From NCBI GenBank assembly GCA_910579125.1, contig CAJTTH010000014.1:1-64000 (forward strand): a stretch of DNA of 64,000 bases. Reading direction: 5' to 3'. The stretch is from an uncultured Oscillospiraceae bacterium (lineage in GTDB: Bacteria > Bacillota > Clostridia > Oscillospirales > Ruminococcaceae). Every line of letters starts with the position of its first letter. Position 1 is the stretch's first letter. Below the pieces are notes generated by a model, which did no database searches, was not told the DNA's origin, and saw only the letters and a program-made list of their open reading frames with translations. This document shows, in pieces, positions 23,786 to 30,969 of this stretch. The translations under genes and the position numbers were made by a program.

Positions 23786-24510
23786 AAGCTCAGCCCCCCG
23801 TCAAGCACCACGACTTGCCCCGTAACGTAGTCGAACGCCTCCGAGCAGAGCGCCGCGACCATATTCGCCACGTCCGCAGCGCTGCCGAATTTCCCCATTG
23901 GTATCGCCTTTATGTAGGCTTCCTTTTTGTCCTCGGGAATAGCGTCGATCATCTCCGTTTCGATAAAGCCGGGCGCGACCGCGTTCACGGTTATGCCGCG
24001 CGGAGCAAGCTCCTTTGCGAGCGTCGCGGTCATGGAGTTCACCGCACCCTTGGTCGCCGAGTAAACGCCCTGACCCTCCACCGCCAGCACCGAGCTTACA
24101 GAAGAGATGTTGATTATCTTACCGCATTTTTTGCTCATCATTTTGAGCGCCGCCTGCTGTGCGCAGTGGAAGTAGCCTTTTATGTTTATGTCGAGACTGC
24201 GCGACAGCGAGTCCTCGTTTATCATCAGCAGATACGCATCGTCGACAACGCCCGCGTTGTTTACAAGCACGTCAAGCTGTCCGAACTCCTTCTGCACCTC
24301 GCGGAACATACCCTGAACCGCCTTTAAGTCGGAAGTGTCCGCCTTGAACGCAGCAGCTTTCCGTCCGAGCTTTTCTATCTCGGCGACCACCTCCGCAGCT
24401 TTCGCTTCGTTGGAGTTGTAGTTGACGGCAATGTCGTAGCCGCACTCCGCGAGCTTTACCGCGCAAGCTCTGCCTATTCCCCGGGAAGCTCCCGTAACCA
24501 ATGCAACCAT
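23782..24510 (-). CDS. fabG: 3-oxoacyl-ACP reductase, FabG-type (242 aa)
   Basis: Short-chain dehydrogenase: cofactor loop TGASRGIG (6-13), NNAG (84-87), active Ser in INISSVSS, and Y150-x3-K154 in YSATK. It reduces the 3-oxoacyl group on ACP with NADPH. It follows the ketosynthase by nine bases and overlaps the dehydratase start by four. Confidence 0.9.
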   Translation of the reverse strand: MVALVTGASRGIGRACAVKLAECGYDIAVNYNSNEAKAAEVVAEIEKLGRKAAAFKADTSDLKAVQGMFREVQKEFGQLDVLVNNAGVVDDAYLLMINEDSLSRSLDINIKGYFHCAQQAALKMMSKKCGKIINISSVSSVLAVEGQGVYSATKGAVNSMTATLAKELAPRGITVNAVAPGFIETEMIDAIPEDKKEAYIKAIPMGKFGSAADVANMVAALCSEAFDYVTGQVVVLDGGLSL

Positions 24511-24519
24511 AACGTCACC

Positions 24520-26745
24520 TCAATCAACTTTCTTCAGCACAACAGCCGAATATTGTCCACCAACACCGAATGAAGCCGCCAGAGCGCACCTGTATTTGTT
24601 CTCGGAGATCATCTTAGCCGCATACGCTGCCTGTTTGGCGCTTGCCGCTGCCCTCGATTCGCCTATATCCCGCTTGAGCTGCACCACGGGAACGCTGCCG
24701 AACAATTCCGCGCAAACGTTATTTTCGATTTCGTCAACAGTTTTGTTGCCGTTCGCGAAGCCGCACACGAGGTCAATATCCTTGACCGAAACGCCCGCCG
24801 CCGCGCACGCTTCCTCTATCGCCGTTTTAAGAGCGCTCTCCGAGCCTTTCAATGTGCCAAACTCGACGGACTTATGCGCGGTCGCCCAGCCCGCAAGTTC
24901 CGCGTATTTTTTCGCGCCGCGCTTGTCTGCGCTGTTTTCGTTTTCCAGAATTAACGAAACCGAGCCTTCTCCGAGCATTCCGCCAAGCAACCCAAGTTTG
25001 CCGTACAGATATTCGGTAACGTCGGTGTTTTCGTCTGTACCCGAGGCTACCATAATTTTTTCGTCGCCGTTCCTGATAACGTCGGCGGCGTAGCAAAGGC
25101 TCTGTAAGCCCGCCTGAATACTGTTCGCGTTGGTGACGTTGTAGCCCTTTATCCCCGCGAAAATGCTGAAATAACCGCCTGCCGCGTTGTACACGGTGTT
25201 CGGAAACGAAAACGCCGAGCCGTTAGCCGTGCCGTTCTCAATAACGTTTTTCTGGAAGCCGACGATCTCAGTCATAGGACCGTCCGCCGTTCCCACAACG
25301 ATACCGATATCCTTTTCGTTTTCATCGCAGATCGTAATACCCGCGTCCGCAAGCGCCCTCATTCCGCTTATGAGCTGCAGCTGCGAAAAACGGTCGAGCT
25401 TGCGGTAAAATGCCATTTTAATGCCATGCTCTTTGTAGTCGTCCGAGGATATTTCGCACTTCGGATTTCCCAAAAGCTCGCCGATACCCGTAATGAAAAT
25501 TCTGTCCTTGTTGGTGCGGTCGGGAATTTCGCGCGGTTCCTTCGCGAATACGATAGACGCGTTGTTGCCGCCGAACGCAAACGAATTTGAAGCCGCGTAA
25601 TTAATGTTCTTTTCGCGCTTGGTATTTGGCACGAAGTCGATAGCGCCCGCCTTTTCTTTCAGCGCTTCGAGGTTCTCATCGGTATAGCCGATAGTCGGCG
25701 GCACGGTATTCCCGCAGACCGCCTTGACCGTCAATACCGCCTCGATTGACCCCGCCGCGCCCAGACAGTGCCCCGTCATGGACTTGGTGGAGCTTACGGA
25801 CAAATGGTCGTTCCCGTCGAAAAGGGTGTGCAGCGACAAAAACTCTGCCTCGTCGTTCTTCGCCGTGCCCGTGCCGTGCGCGTTGATGTAGTCGATATCG
25901 TTCGGCGTAAGCCCCGAATTGGCGATCGCACGTTTTATCGCGAGCATCTGCCCCTTGCCCTCGGGGTCGGGAGCGGTTATGTGGTGCGCGTCGGAGGAAA
26001 CTCCGCTGCCCAGCACCTCGCAGTAAATCTTCGCGCCGCGAGCCTTTGCGTGCTCGTAGCTCTCGATTATGAGCACACCCGCGCCCTCGCCGAGCGTAAT
26101 GCCGCTTGAACGGTTAAACGGCGAACAGGAGTTCTCGTCAAGCGCGTGCAGCGCGTGAAATCCCGCAAAAGCAAGCGATGAAAAGCTGTCCGAGCCGCCC
26201 GCGACAAACGCGTCCGCCTTGCCCGCGCGGATAAGGTCAGCCGCGTAGGAAAGCGAGATAGTTCCCGCCGCGCAGGCGTTTACGATATTCGCGGTAGTGC
26301 CGTTCAGCCCGAAATGCACAGCGACATTGTTCGCGATGGCCGCCGCTGGCATTTTCAGGATATCGGCTTTATTGCCGCCGCCGTTTTTCAGTTCGTCGGT
26401 GAAATACTTGTCGATACTCGCCGCGCCGCCGACACAGTTGCCAACGATAACGCCTATGCGGTCGGAGTTATCCTCGGTTATCTCGTACCCCGAATCCGCG
26501 AGCGCCTCTCCCGCCGCCTTAATGCACAGCAGCGACGAGCGGTCGTAGTCCTCGCCCGACAAATCCTTTGAAGCGGTCAAGACCTCTGCGCCAACATTAG
26601 CGTAGCAGCTGTCTGTGTTGACGGACTTCACCTCGCGGATACCCGTCACGCCGTTCACCGCCGCGCTCCAGCACTGCTCGGTATTTTCGCCGAGCGCGCA
26701 TACAAGCCCCAGACCCGTAACAACAACTCTTCTGTTATCGCTCAT
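24520..26745 (-). CDS. Ketosynthase fused to a catalytically dead ketosynthase (741 aa)
   Basis: Two thiolase-fold domains in one chain. Domain 1 (about 1-408) is a complete FabF-like condensing enzyme with Cys158 (NIVNACAAG), His290 (NAHGTGT) and His326 (SMTGHCLG). Domain 2 (about 414-741) keeps the fold landmarks (FITGIGE, GIVVGTADGP, GLQSLCYAADVI, SFGVGGQYSAVVL) but has lost all three: the Cys position reads SIQAG, the HGTGT site reads FANGNKT, and the second His site reads KRDIGES. It is therefore shaped like the KS/chain-length-factor heterodimer of type II polyketide systems, as one polypeptide. Start at ATG 26745, one base after the ACP stop; the upstream frame overlaps the ACP. Confidence 0.88.
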   Translation of the reverse strand: MSDNRRVVVTGLGLVCALGENTEQCWSAAVNGVTGIREVKSVNTDSCYANVGAEVLTASKDLSGEDYDRSSLLCIKAAGEALADSGYEITEDNSDRIGVIVGNCVGGAASIDKYFTDELKNGGGNKADILKMPAAAIANNVAVHFGLNGTTANIVNACAAGTISLSYAADLIRAGKADAFVAGGSDSFSSLAFAGFHALHALDENSCSPFNRSSGITLGEGAGVLIIESYEHAKARGAKIYCEVLGSGVSSDAHHITAPDPEGKGQMLAIKRAIANSGLTPNDIDYINAHGTGTAKNDEAEFLSLHTLFDGNDHLSVSSTKSMTGHCLGAAGSIEAVLTVKAVCGNTVPPTIGYTDENLEALKEKAGAIDFVPNTKREKNINYAASNSFAFGGNNASIVFAKEPREIPDRTNKDRIFITGIGELLGNPKCEISSDDYKEHGIKMAFYRKLDRFSQLQLISGMRALADAGITICDENEKDIGIVVGTADGPMTEIVGFQKNVIENGTANGSAFSFPNTVYNAAGGYFSIFAGIKGYNVTNANSIQAGLQSLCYAADVIRNGDEKIMVASGTDENTDVTEYLYGKLGLLGGMLGEGSVSLILENENSADKRGAKKYAELAGWATAHKSVEFGTLKGSESALKTAIEEACAAAGVSVKDIDLVCGFANGNKTVDEIENNVCAELFGSVPVVQLKRDIGESRAAASAKQAAYAAKMISENKYRCALAASFGVGGQYSAVVLKKVD

Positions 26746-26746
26746 A

Positions 26747-26995
26747 TCACTCACCCTGATGCTCCTCAACATACTTTGCAAGCGTCTCGATAGTCCGGAA
26801 GTTCTCTCTTGCCGCGCCGGTCATCTGAACGCCGAAAAGGCCGTCGATGCCCGCGATTATCTCAATAGAGTCAATGGAATCCAGTCCGATATCGTCGCCG
26901 AAAAGCTCCGAATCAAACTCAAGCTCGTCCTCGGGGATCCTCAGATTTTCCACCAGCATACCCTTGATCTTCTCGCAAATTTCCTGATTAGCCAT
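26747..26995 (-). CDS. Acyl carrier protein (82 aa)
   Basis: Small acidic carrier. The phosphopantetheine attachment site is Ser40 in DIGLDSIDSIEI, where the third residue is Ile rather than the Leu usual in housekeeping AcpP, consistent with a dedicated carrier. AAGGAG stands 7 bases before ATG. It lies between the acyltransferase and the ketosynthase, the latter only one base downstream, so the two are probably translationally coupled. Confidence 0.9.
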   Translation of the reverse strand: MANQEICEKIKGMLVENLRIPEDELEFDSELFGDDIGLDSIDSIEIIAGIDGLFGVQMTGAARENFRTIETLAKYVEEHQGE

Positions 26996-27033
26996 TGTAA
27001 TTTCTCCTTTGAAAAATATGAATTTCGGTTATA

Positions 27034-27111
27034 AGAACCTGTCCGCATAGCCCGAAATGCACGCATTATGCTGCGCAAGACGGACGTTGAGCGGCTATGC
27101 GGACGGGTTCT
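27034..27111. repeat. Inverted-repeat element, copy A (78 bp)
   Basis: 19-bp arms AGAACCTGTCCGCATAGCC (27034-27052) and GGCTATGCGGACGGGTTCT (27093-27111), with one G/T mismatch. Core GCATTATGC and TTGAGC flank the loop. The same arms with different but still paired middle bases, plus shared inner sequence in reverse orientation, occur at 33641-33824. It sits between the acyltransferase and ACP genes of an operon, where its RNA would form a long hairpin. Confidence 0.75.
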
Positions 27112-27121
27112 AAGCCGTTAC

Positions 27122-27787
27122 TTAATGATATTGACCGCAGTCGCCGTAACGCTCGACCATTTGAGCGTACAATCCGCGAACCGCCTTTTCCGCTTCGGCT
27201 ATGAGCTGCCGCGCGTATTTGCTGTGCCGCATATTCTCGGGACAAGCGCTCTCGATAGGCTCTCCGACGAGCAGCTTTTGTCTCATTCCGAATATGGGTG
27301 AATACGTTCCGTAAACCGCGCACGGCACGATAGGCACGCCCTTTTTCGCCGAGAGAAGCGCCGCTCCGGGCTTAAATTCGTGTATCTCGCCGTCGCGCGA
27401 AAGTCCTCCCTCGGGGAAGATCATCAACGTGCCGCCGTTGTCGACGACCGCTTCAGCCGCTGCGTACCAAGAACCGTCCGCCTCGTCAAGGTTTATCGGA
27501 ATGCTTCTGCACCACGAGATCATTTTGCCCGTGCGCTTCTTCTCGTACCACTGCTTCTTGACGAGAATGTACGGCTTGTAGCGCCACAGAACCGCGGGCG
27601 CGAACGCTCCGTCAAAGTGGTGCGTATGGTTGCCGACGAAAACGCACGGCATACCCTTCAGCCGCTTTTTGAGCATTTTGTCCGCATATATTACCTTTGG
27701 ACGAAACAGAAAATACACCGTCCATGTGATTAGCACCTGAAAAAAACTGCCCCACAGCGTTTGCTTTATCGGGGATTTTTCGTTCAC
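27122..27787 (-). CDS. PlsC-like lysophospholipid acyltransferase (221 aa)
   Basis: Membrane-associated acyltransferase that moves an acyl chain from a carrier to a glycerol or other alcohol. It shows NHTHHFDG (catalytic His-x4-Asp, about 53-60) and FPEGGLSRDG (about 124-133). One N-terminal hydrophobic helix is seen near residues 12-28. The start is GTG 27787 with AAGGGG before it. As first gene of the ketosynthase operon it is the natural candidate to hand the finished chain to an acceptor; a housekeeping role in phosphatidate synthesis is the alternative. Confidence 0.83.
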   Translation of the reverse strand: MNEKSPIKQTLWGSFFQVLITWTVYFLFRPKVIYADKMLKKRLKGMPCVFVGNHTHHFDGAFAPAVLWRYKPYILVKKQWYEKKRTGKMISWCRSIPINLDEADGSWYAAAEAVVDNGGTLMIFPEGGLSRDGEIHEFKPGAALLSAKKGVPIVPCAVYGTYSPIFGMRQKLLVGEPIESACPENMRHSKYARQLIAEAEKAVRGLYAQMVERYGDCGQYH

Positions 27788-27830
27788 AATACCGCCCCTT
27801 TTGATTGCGTTTCAATAGACTACATTAAAT

Positions 27831-27859
27831 ATTATAACCGCCCCGACAATTTTTTTCAA
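27831..27859 (-). promoter_or_regulatory. Promoter of the ketosynthase operon
   Basis: Minus-strand TTGAAA (27854-27859), 17 bp, TATAAT (27831-27836), 44 bp before the GTG start. GGGGCGGT occurs four times as direct or inverted copies between 27790 and 27930. The rest of 27860-28030 holds only an A/T-rich palindrome (27992-28009). Confidence 0.65.
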
Positions 27860-28030
27860 TGGGCAAACGGTGACAAGCCGAGACATAAGGGTCAATATGC
27901 CGCATAATTGTTGCGTTGGGGCGGTTTTTCTACTATTTAAACAAATTGAGCGACTGATTGGGCGGTTTCGCTGATATTTTTAGCTAACAAGTATTAACTT
28001 TTGTTAATATACCCAAACGTGGTTTACAGT

Positions 28031-28312
28031 TTATTCCAGACTCAGATCCTCAACCAGACGCGAAACCTCGGCGCGGTTTTTCAACCGTATTCCCTCCTTG
28101 AGAAGCTCGGCGTCGGCAGGGTAGAGCGAGCTTATCGGGGTCTTGTACACGGCAAGCGGCTCGTCGCAGCCCTCCTCCATAAGCGCGATCTTTCCCTCGT
28201 ATTCACGCAGCACAAAGCACACCGCGTCCGCCGAAGCATTGGCGAGCGTTAAGGTTTGTGCCGTAAGCAGCAGCGACGCGGCAAGCACAATAGACTTTCC
28301 GTAGTTCGACAT
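28031..28312 (-). CDS. BofC C-terminal-like exported protein (93 aa)
   Basis: N-terminal hydrophobic stretch (about 7-25, VLAASLLLTAQTL) as signal or membrane anchor, then a small domain: FVLREYEGKIALMEE, PISSLYPADAELLKEGI and RLVEDLS. This pattern resembles the BofC C-terminal domain found in many short Clostridia proteins. BofC itself modulates a forespore signalling protease in Bacillus; no such role can be claimed here. AAGGAG precedes ATG. A rubredoxin gene lies 144 bp upstream. Confidence 0.65.
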   Translation of the reverse strand: MSNYGKSIVLAASLLLTAQTLTLANASADAVCFVLREYEGKIALMEEGCDEPLAVYKTPISSLYPADAELLKEGIRLKNRAEVSRLVEDLSLE

Positions 28313-28385
28313 AAAAACAACTCCTTTGCAGTTTTTTCCGATAACGGTATTATCCGCAAAACGGGCTTCTTTATACCTCGGCTGC

Positions 28386-28404
28386 GGCTATTGGTACAGG
28401 CTCT
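28386..28404. repeat. Solo right end of the inverted-repeat element
   Basis: GGCTATTGGTACAGGCTCT differs by one base from the right arm of copy B (33806-33824). No matching left arm is found in the preceding 75 bases, so this is a truncated copy. Confidence 0.6.
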
Positions 28405-28413
28405 TAATTTGCC

Positions 28414-28447
28414 GAAAAACAAAAGACGCTGCCGATTAGCGGCAGCG
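28414..28447 (-). terminator. Terminator of the rubredoxin gene
   Basis: Minus-strand stem CGCTGCCG / CGGCAGCG (28427-28434 and 28440-28447, 5-base loop) followed on that strand by TCTTTTGTTTTT. Confidence 0.85.
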
Positions 28448-28455
28448 CCCATGTG

Positions 28456-28611
28456 TTATACCTCGGTAAACGCGTCCTTGCCGAGACCGCAGGTCGGACA
28501 GGTCCAGTCGTCGGGGAGATCCTCGAACTTCGTTCCCGCTGCGATACCGTTGTCGGGATCGCCGACAGCCTCGTCATAGACGTAGCCGCAAGGGCATTCA
28601 TACTTCTTCAT
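28456..28611 (-). CDS. Rubredoxin (51 aa)
   Basis: Small one-iron electron carrier. Two Cys pairs bind iron: CPCGYVYD (C6 and C8) and CPTCGLGKDAF. The first pair is C-x-C-G, with one residue rather than two between the cysteines, as in a known minor class; the second is the normal C-x2-C. WTCPTCG is the family hallmark. Start is ATG 28611 with AAAGGAG 8 bases upstream; the longer frame lacks a ribosome site. Monocistronic, with its own promoter and terminator. It probably serves oxygen or peroxide reduction. Confidence 0.9.
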   Translation of the reverse strand: MKKYECPCGYVYDEAVGDPDNGIAAGTKFEDLPDDWTCPTCGLGKDAFTEV

Positions 28612-28641
28612 GTTAATAACTCCTTTCCGGTTTTTAAATAA

Positions 28642-28670
28642 ATTATAGCACTGTTTCAAGACTTTGTCAA
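28642..28670 (-). promoter_or_regulatory. Promoter of the rubredoxin gene
   Basis: Minus-strand TTGACA (28665-28670), 17 bp, TATAAT (28642-28647). Confidence 0.85.
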
Positions 28671-29626
28671 GCCGAAATCTGAGCGTTTTTGTCTTTTTTC
28701 GGAATGAAAGTCAGAGCCGCTATCACGACAATCATTACTATCGTTTCGGAAAGGCTGCCCTCAAGACCGAAAGTTCCTCCCGTCCAAAGCTCCATATTCT
28801 CCGCAAGCTCAAATCTGAACACCGAGCCGCCCGCGTCCATTCCGCTTACTGGAAGTCCGTAGAAATTCCCCTGAACCAGATTCCATATCGAATGCGCTGC
28901 ACAGCATACGAACAAGCTGTCAAAGCGCAGCGCCAGCAGCGCAAACATAATTCCCGTCAAAGTGAGGTTTATGAGAACGATAAAGTTAAATCCCGCGTTC
29001 ATTATATGCATAAGCGAAAAGAACAAGGAGCTTATCAGCACCGCCGCCCACAGTGGGAGCTTTTGCGACAGCGACGGCATAAAGAAGCCCCTGCAGAGTA
29101 TTTCCTCCTCCGCGCCCTGAATGAGCCAGCCTACACACATCAGCACAAAAAACAAACTGTTGTCAAGAGACGTTCCGACATATTTTGCAGCGCCGAAAGC
29201 AAAGGATATCAGCAGCGTCAAGGAGAACATCGCAAACCCCGCGATAATTCCGATAAAGTATTTTACGGCAGAACCTTTTTTAATGAAACCCATGCTGTTA
29301 AGGCTGCGGCGCTCTATAAAGCGGCAGTAGATCACGCACAGCACGGCAGGAAATATTGTCGAGAGCAGCTGCGTTATCATAATTTCGGCTGTCGGGTTCA
29401 TGCTCCATTGCATTATAAGAGCGGATATCTGCTCCGCGTCGGGCGCGGGCCGAATTGAAAAGAGCTTAACGAAAATTGTGACATAAATTGCGATACTTTG
29501 AGGAATCTGCACGATCGAAAATACCAGCACGAACATAATTATCTGCACAAACCACGGCGGCTGAAATTTCGCCTGTTTTGCTCCATCCGTAAAATGCGCT
29601 CCCGAAAAAACAGTTTGCAGCTTCAT
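28667..29626 (-). CDS. CPBP family intramembrane metalloprotease (319 aa)
   Basis: Multi-spanning membrane protein with the CPBP (Abi/CAAX-like) motifs: EEILCRGFF (Glu-Glu-x3-Arg), FFSLMHIMN (His) and AAHSIWNL (His). About eight hydrophobic segments. Relatives cleave prenylated or membrane substrates or act in bacteriocin self-protection; no substrate can be told. The gene stands alone between promoters, and its 3' end overlaps the rubredoxin promoter's -35 box by a few bases. Confidence 0.85.
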   Translation of the reverse strand: MKLQTVFSGAHFTDGAKQAKFQPPWFVQIIMFVLVFSIVQIPQSIAIYVTIFVKLFSIRPAPDAEQISALIMQWSMNPTAEIMITQLLSTIFPAVLCVIYCRFIERRSLNSMGFIKKGSAVKYFIGIIAGFAMFSLTLLISFAFGAAKYVGTSLDNSLFFVLMCVGWLIQGAEEEILCRGFFMPSLSQKLPLWAAVLISSLFFSLMHIMNAGFNFIVLINLTLTGIMFALLALRFDSLFVCCAAHSIWNLVQGNFYGLPVSGMDAGGSVFRFELAENMELWTGGTFGLEGSLSETIVMIVVIAALTFIPKKDKNAQISA

Positions 29627-29664
29627 AATATCCCCCGTTTATAATGTGTATCTTTTATATATAC

Positions 29665-29693
29665 ATTATACTCGATATATAATTATTTGTCAA
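29665..29693 (-). promoter_or_regulatory. Promoter of the CPBP gene
   Basis: Minus-strand TTGACA (29688-29693), 17 bp, TATAAT (29665-29670), A/T-rich upstream. Confidence 0.85.
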
Positions 29694-29712
29694 TATATTT
29701 TTCAGAAATTCT

Positions 29713-29747
29713 AAAAAAAATTTTGCCTCATATTTCAGAGGCAAAAT
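29713..29747 (-). terminator. Terminator of the slipin gene
   Basis: Minus-strand stem ATTTTGCCTC / GAGGCAAAAT (29738-29747 and 29720-29729) followed by eight T residues. Confidence 0.85.
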
Positions 29748-29750
29748 CGG

Positions 29751-30848
29751 TTATTCTTCCTTGCCGCCGATCATCTGCGCCAACTGCGACAACAGACTGC
29801 TGCGTGCGTCCACCGTGATCTCGCCGACGTTCGCGCATATTTTTTCAATGTATTCTAACTCTTTCAGCCGCCTTAGCGTTGCGTTTTCGTCCATAAGCTT
29901 TGCGGTGTTGAGCAGACTGCGCGTGGACGCTACCTCCTCACGGCGCGTAATGACGTTCGCCTGTGCGCGCTTTTCGGCGGCGAGCACGGAATTCATTATC
30001 GCGGTGATCTCACCCGGCAGTATAACGTCCTTAATTCCTGCGGAGAGTATCTCAATGTGCATTTCGGACGTGCGGCTTTTCAGCTCCCCGAGAATTTCCG
30101 CTCCGATATTTTCGCGGTCGGCGAGCAGCTCGTCCATTGTTTTCACGCCCAGATAATCACGCAGTGCAAGCTGCGCCGCGGTATAAAGAACGGTATCAAA
30201 ATCGCCGTATTCCTCGGCGAGCTTCTTATGATCGGCGATCCTCCAGTTTGCGGTAAAGTTTACCCGAACTCCGACCTTATCCTTGGTGAGTATCTCCTGA
30301 CCGCTTATCGAGAGCGTCTGCACGCGCATATCGTAAATACGCGCCGCAACCTTGACCGCGCCGTTCCAATAGAAAAAACGACCCTCGTCAAGATACTCGG
30401 CGGTCTTTCCGTTATAGCTCACGACCGCCTTATTCTGCGCGGAAACGTTTATTTCGGTGACATATGCCGCTCCAAGCTGCGCAAGCACTGTCGCGGGAAC
30501 GTCAGCTATCTTCGGCTCGGCAGTCGAATATACCTTAAACTCATGTTCGCCGCGCTCGCTCCAGAACGCGTGCCGCCCCGCCGTCAGAACGTCCTCGAAA
30601 CAGCCGTCGACATAGTGCAGGCAGACATCGCCGTTCTTGACCGTAACCTCGGCAGTAAGACCTTTCGCGCCCGTGCAGTCAAGGAGCTTTTGCAGCGGAC
30701 ACCCCGACGGCGCAATCTCCTTATCGAGCGAAAGCACCTCGATCGTCTTGCCGCCGAATGTAAAGTATTTGCCCGCGCCCAGTATCTTCAGCAGAACGCC
30801 GTTCTGAAACAGCAATCCCTTTTGGCTTTCGTTAATGATCGTTTTCAT
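29751..30848 (-). CDS. Slipin / SPFH-band 7 domain protein (365 aa)
   Basis: The SPFH domain spans about 125-300 (SGQEILTKDKVGVRVNFTANWRI seen in parts, then LRDYLGVKTMDELLADRENIG), followed by a helical tail VLAAEKRAQANVITRREEV typical of stomatin/slipin oligomers. Unusually, no N-terminal membrane helix is evident; the first 110 residues form a beta-rich module (FGGKTIEVLSLDKEI). Slipins scaffold membrane microdomains. Two of the hairpin-flanked neighbours are membrane transporters, but no functional link is shown. A strong terminator follows. Confidence 0.82.
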   Translation of the reverse strand: MKTIINESQKGLLFQNGVLLKILGAGKYFTFGGKTIEVLSLDKEIAPSGCPLQKLLDCTGAKGLTAEVTVKNGDVCLHYVDGCFEDVLTAGRHAFWSERGEHEFKVYSTAEPKIADVPATVLAQLGAAYVTEINVSAQNKAVVSYNGKTAEYLDEGRFFYWNGAVKVAARIYDMRVQTLSISGQEILTKDKVGVRVNFTANWRIADHKKLAEEYGDFDTVLYTAAQLALRDYLGVKTMDELLADRENIGAEILGELKSRTSEMHIEILSAGIKDVILPGEITAIMNSVLAAEKRAQANVITRREEVASTRSLLNTAKLMDENATLRRLKELEYIEKICANVGEITVDARSSLLSQLAQMIGGKEE

Positions 30849-30969
30849 AATCGAATATTCCTTTCAGTTAGTGTCGGTAACGCTACGTTTGCCATGAGTT
30901 TCTTCTTGAAATGTCGTCTTGTGGTGGTTTCGTTTATTTTTTTGTTGACACATAGTCGCGATAGAGCGC

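Noticed and set aside
25470..25510. Reading the second ketosynthase domain as a true chain-length factor with Gln in place of Cys
   Set aside because: In the gapless local alignment the Cys position is Ile and the Gln stands one residue later, so the classical Cys-to-Gln exchange is not shown. Only a loss of catalysis can be stated.
28667..29626. CPBP protease as a bacteriocin immunity gene
   Set aside because: No bacteriocin precursor, modifying enzyme or exporter lies nearby, so only the family name is supported.
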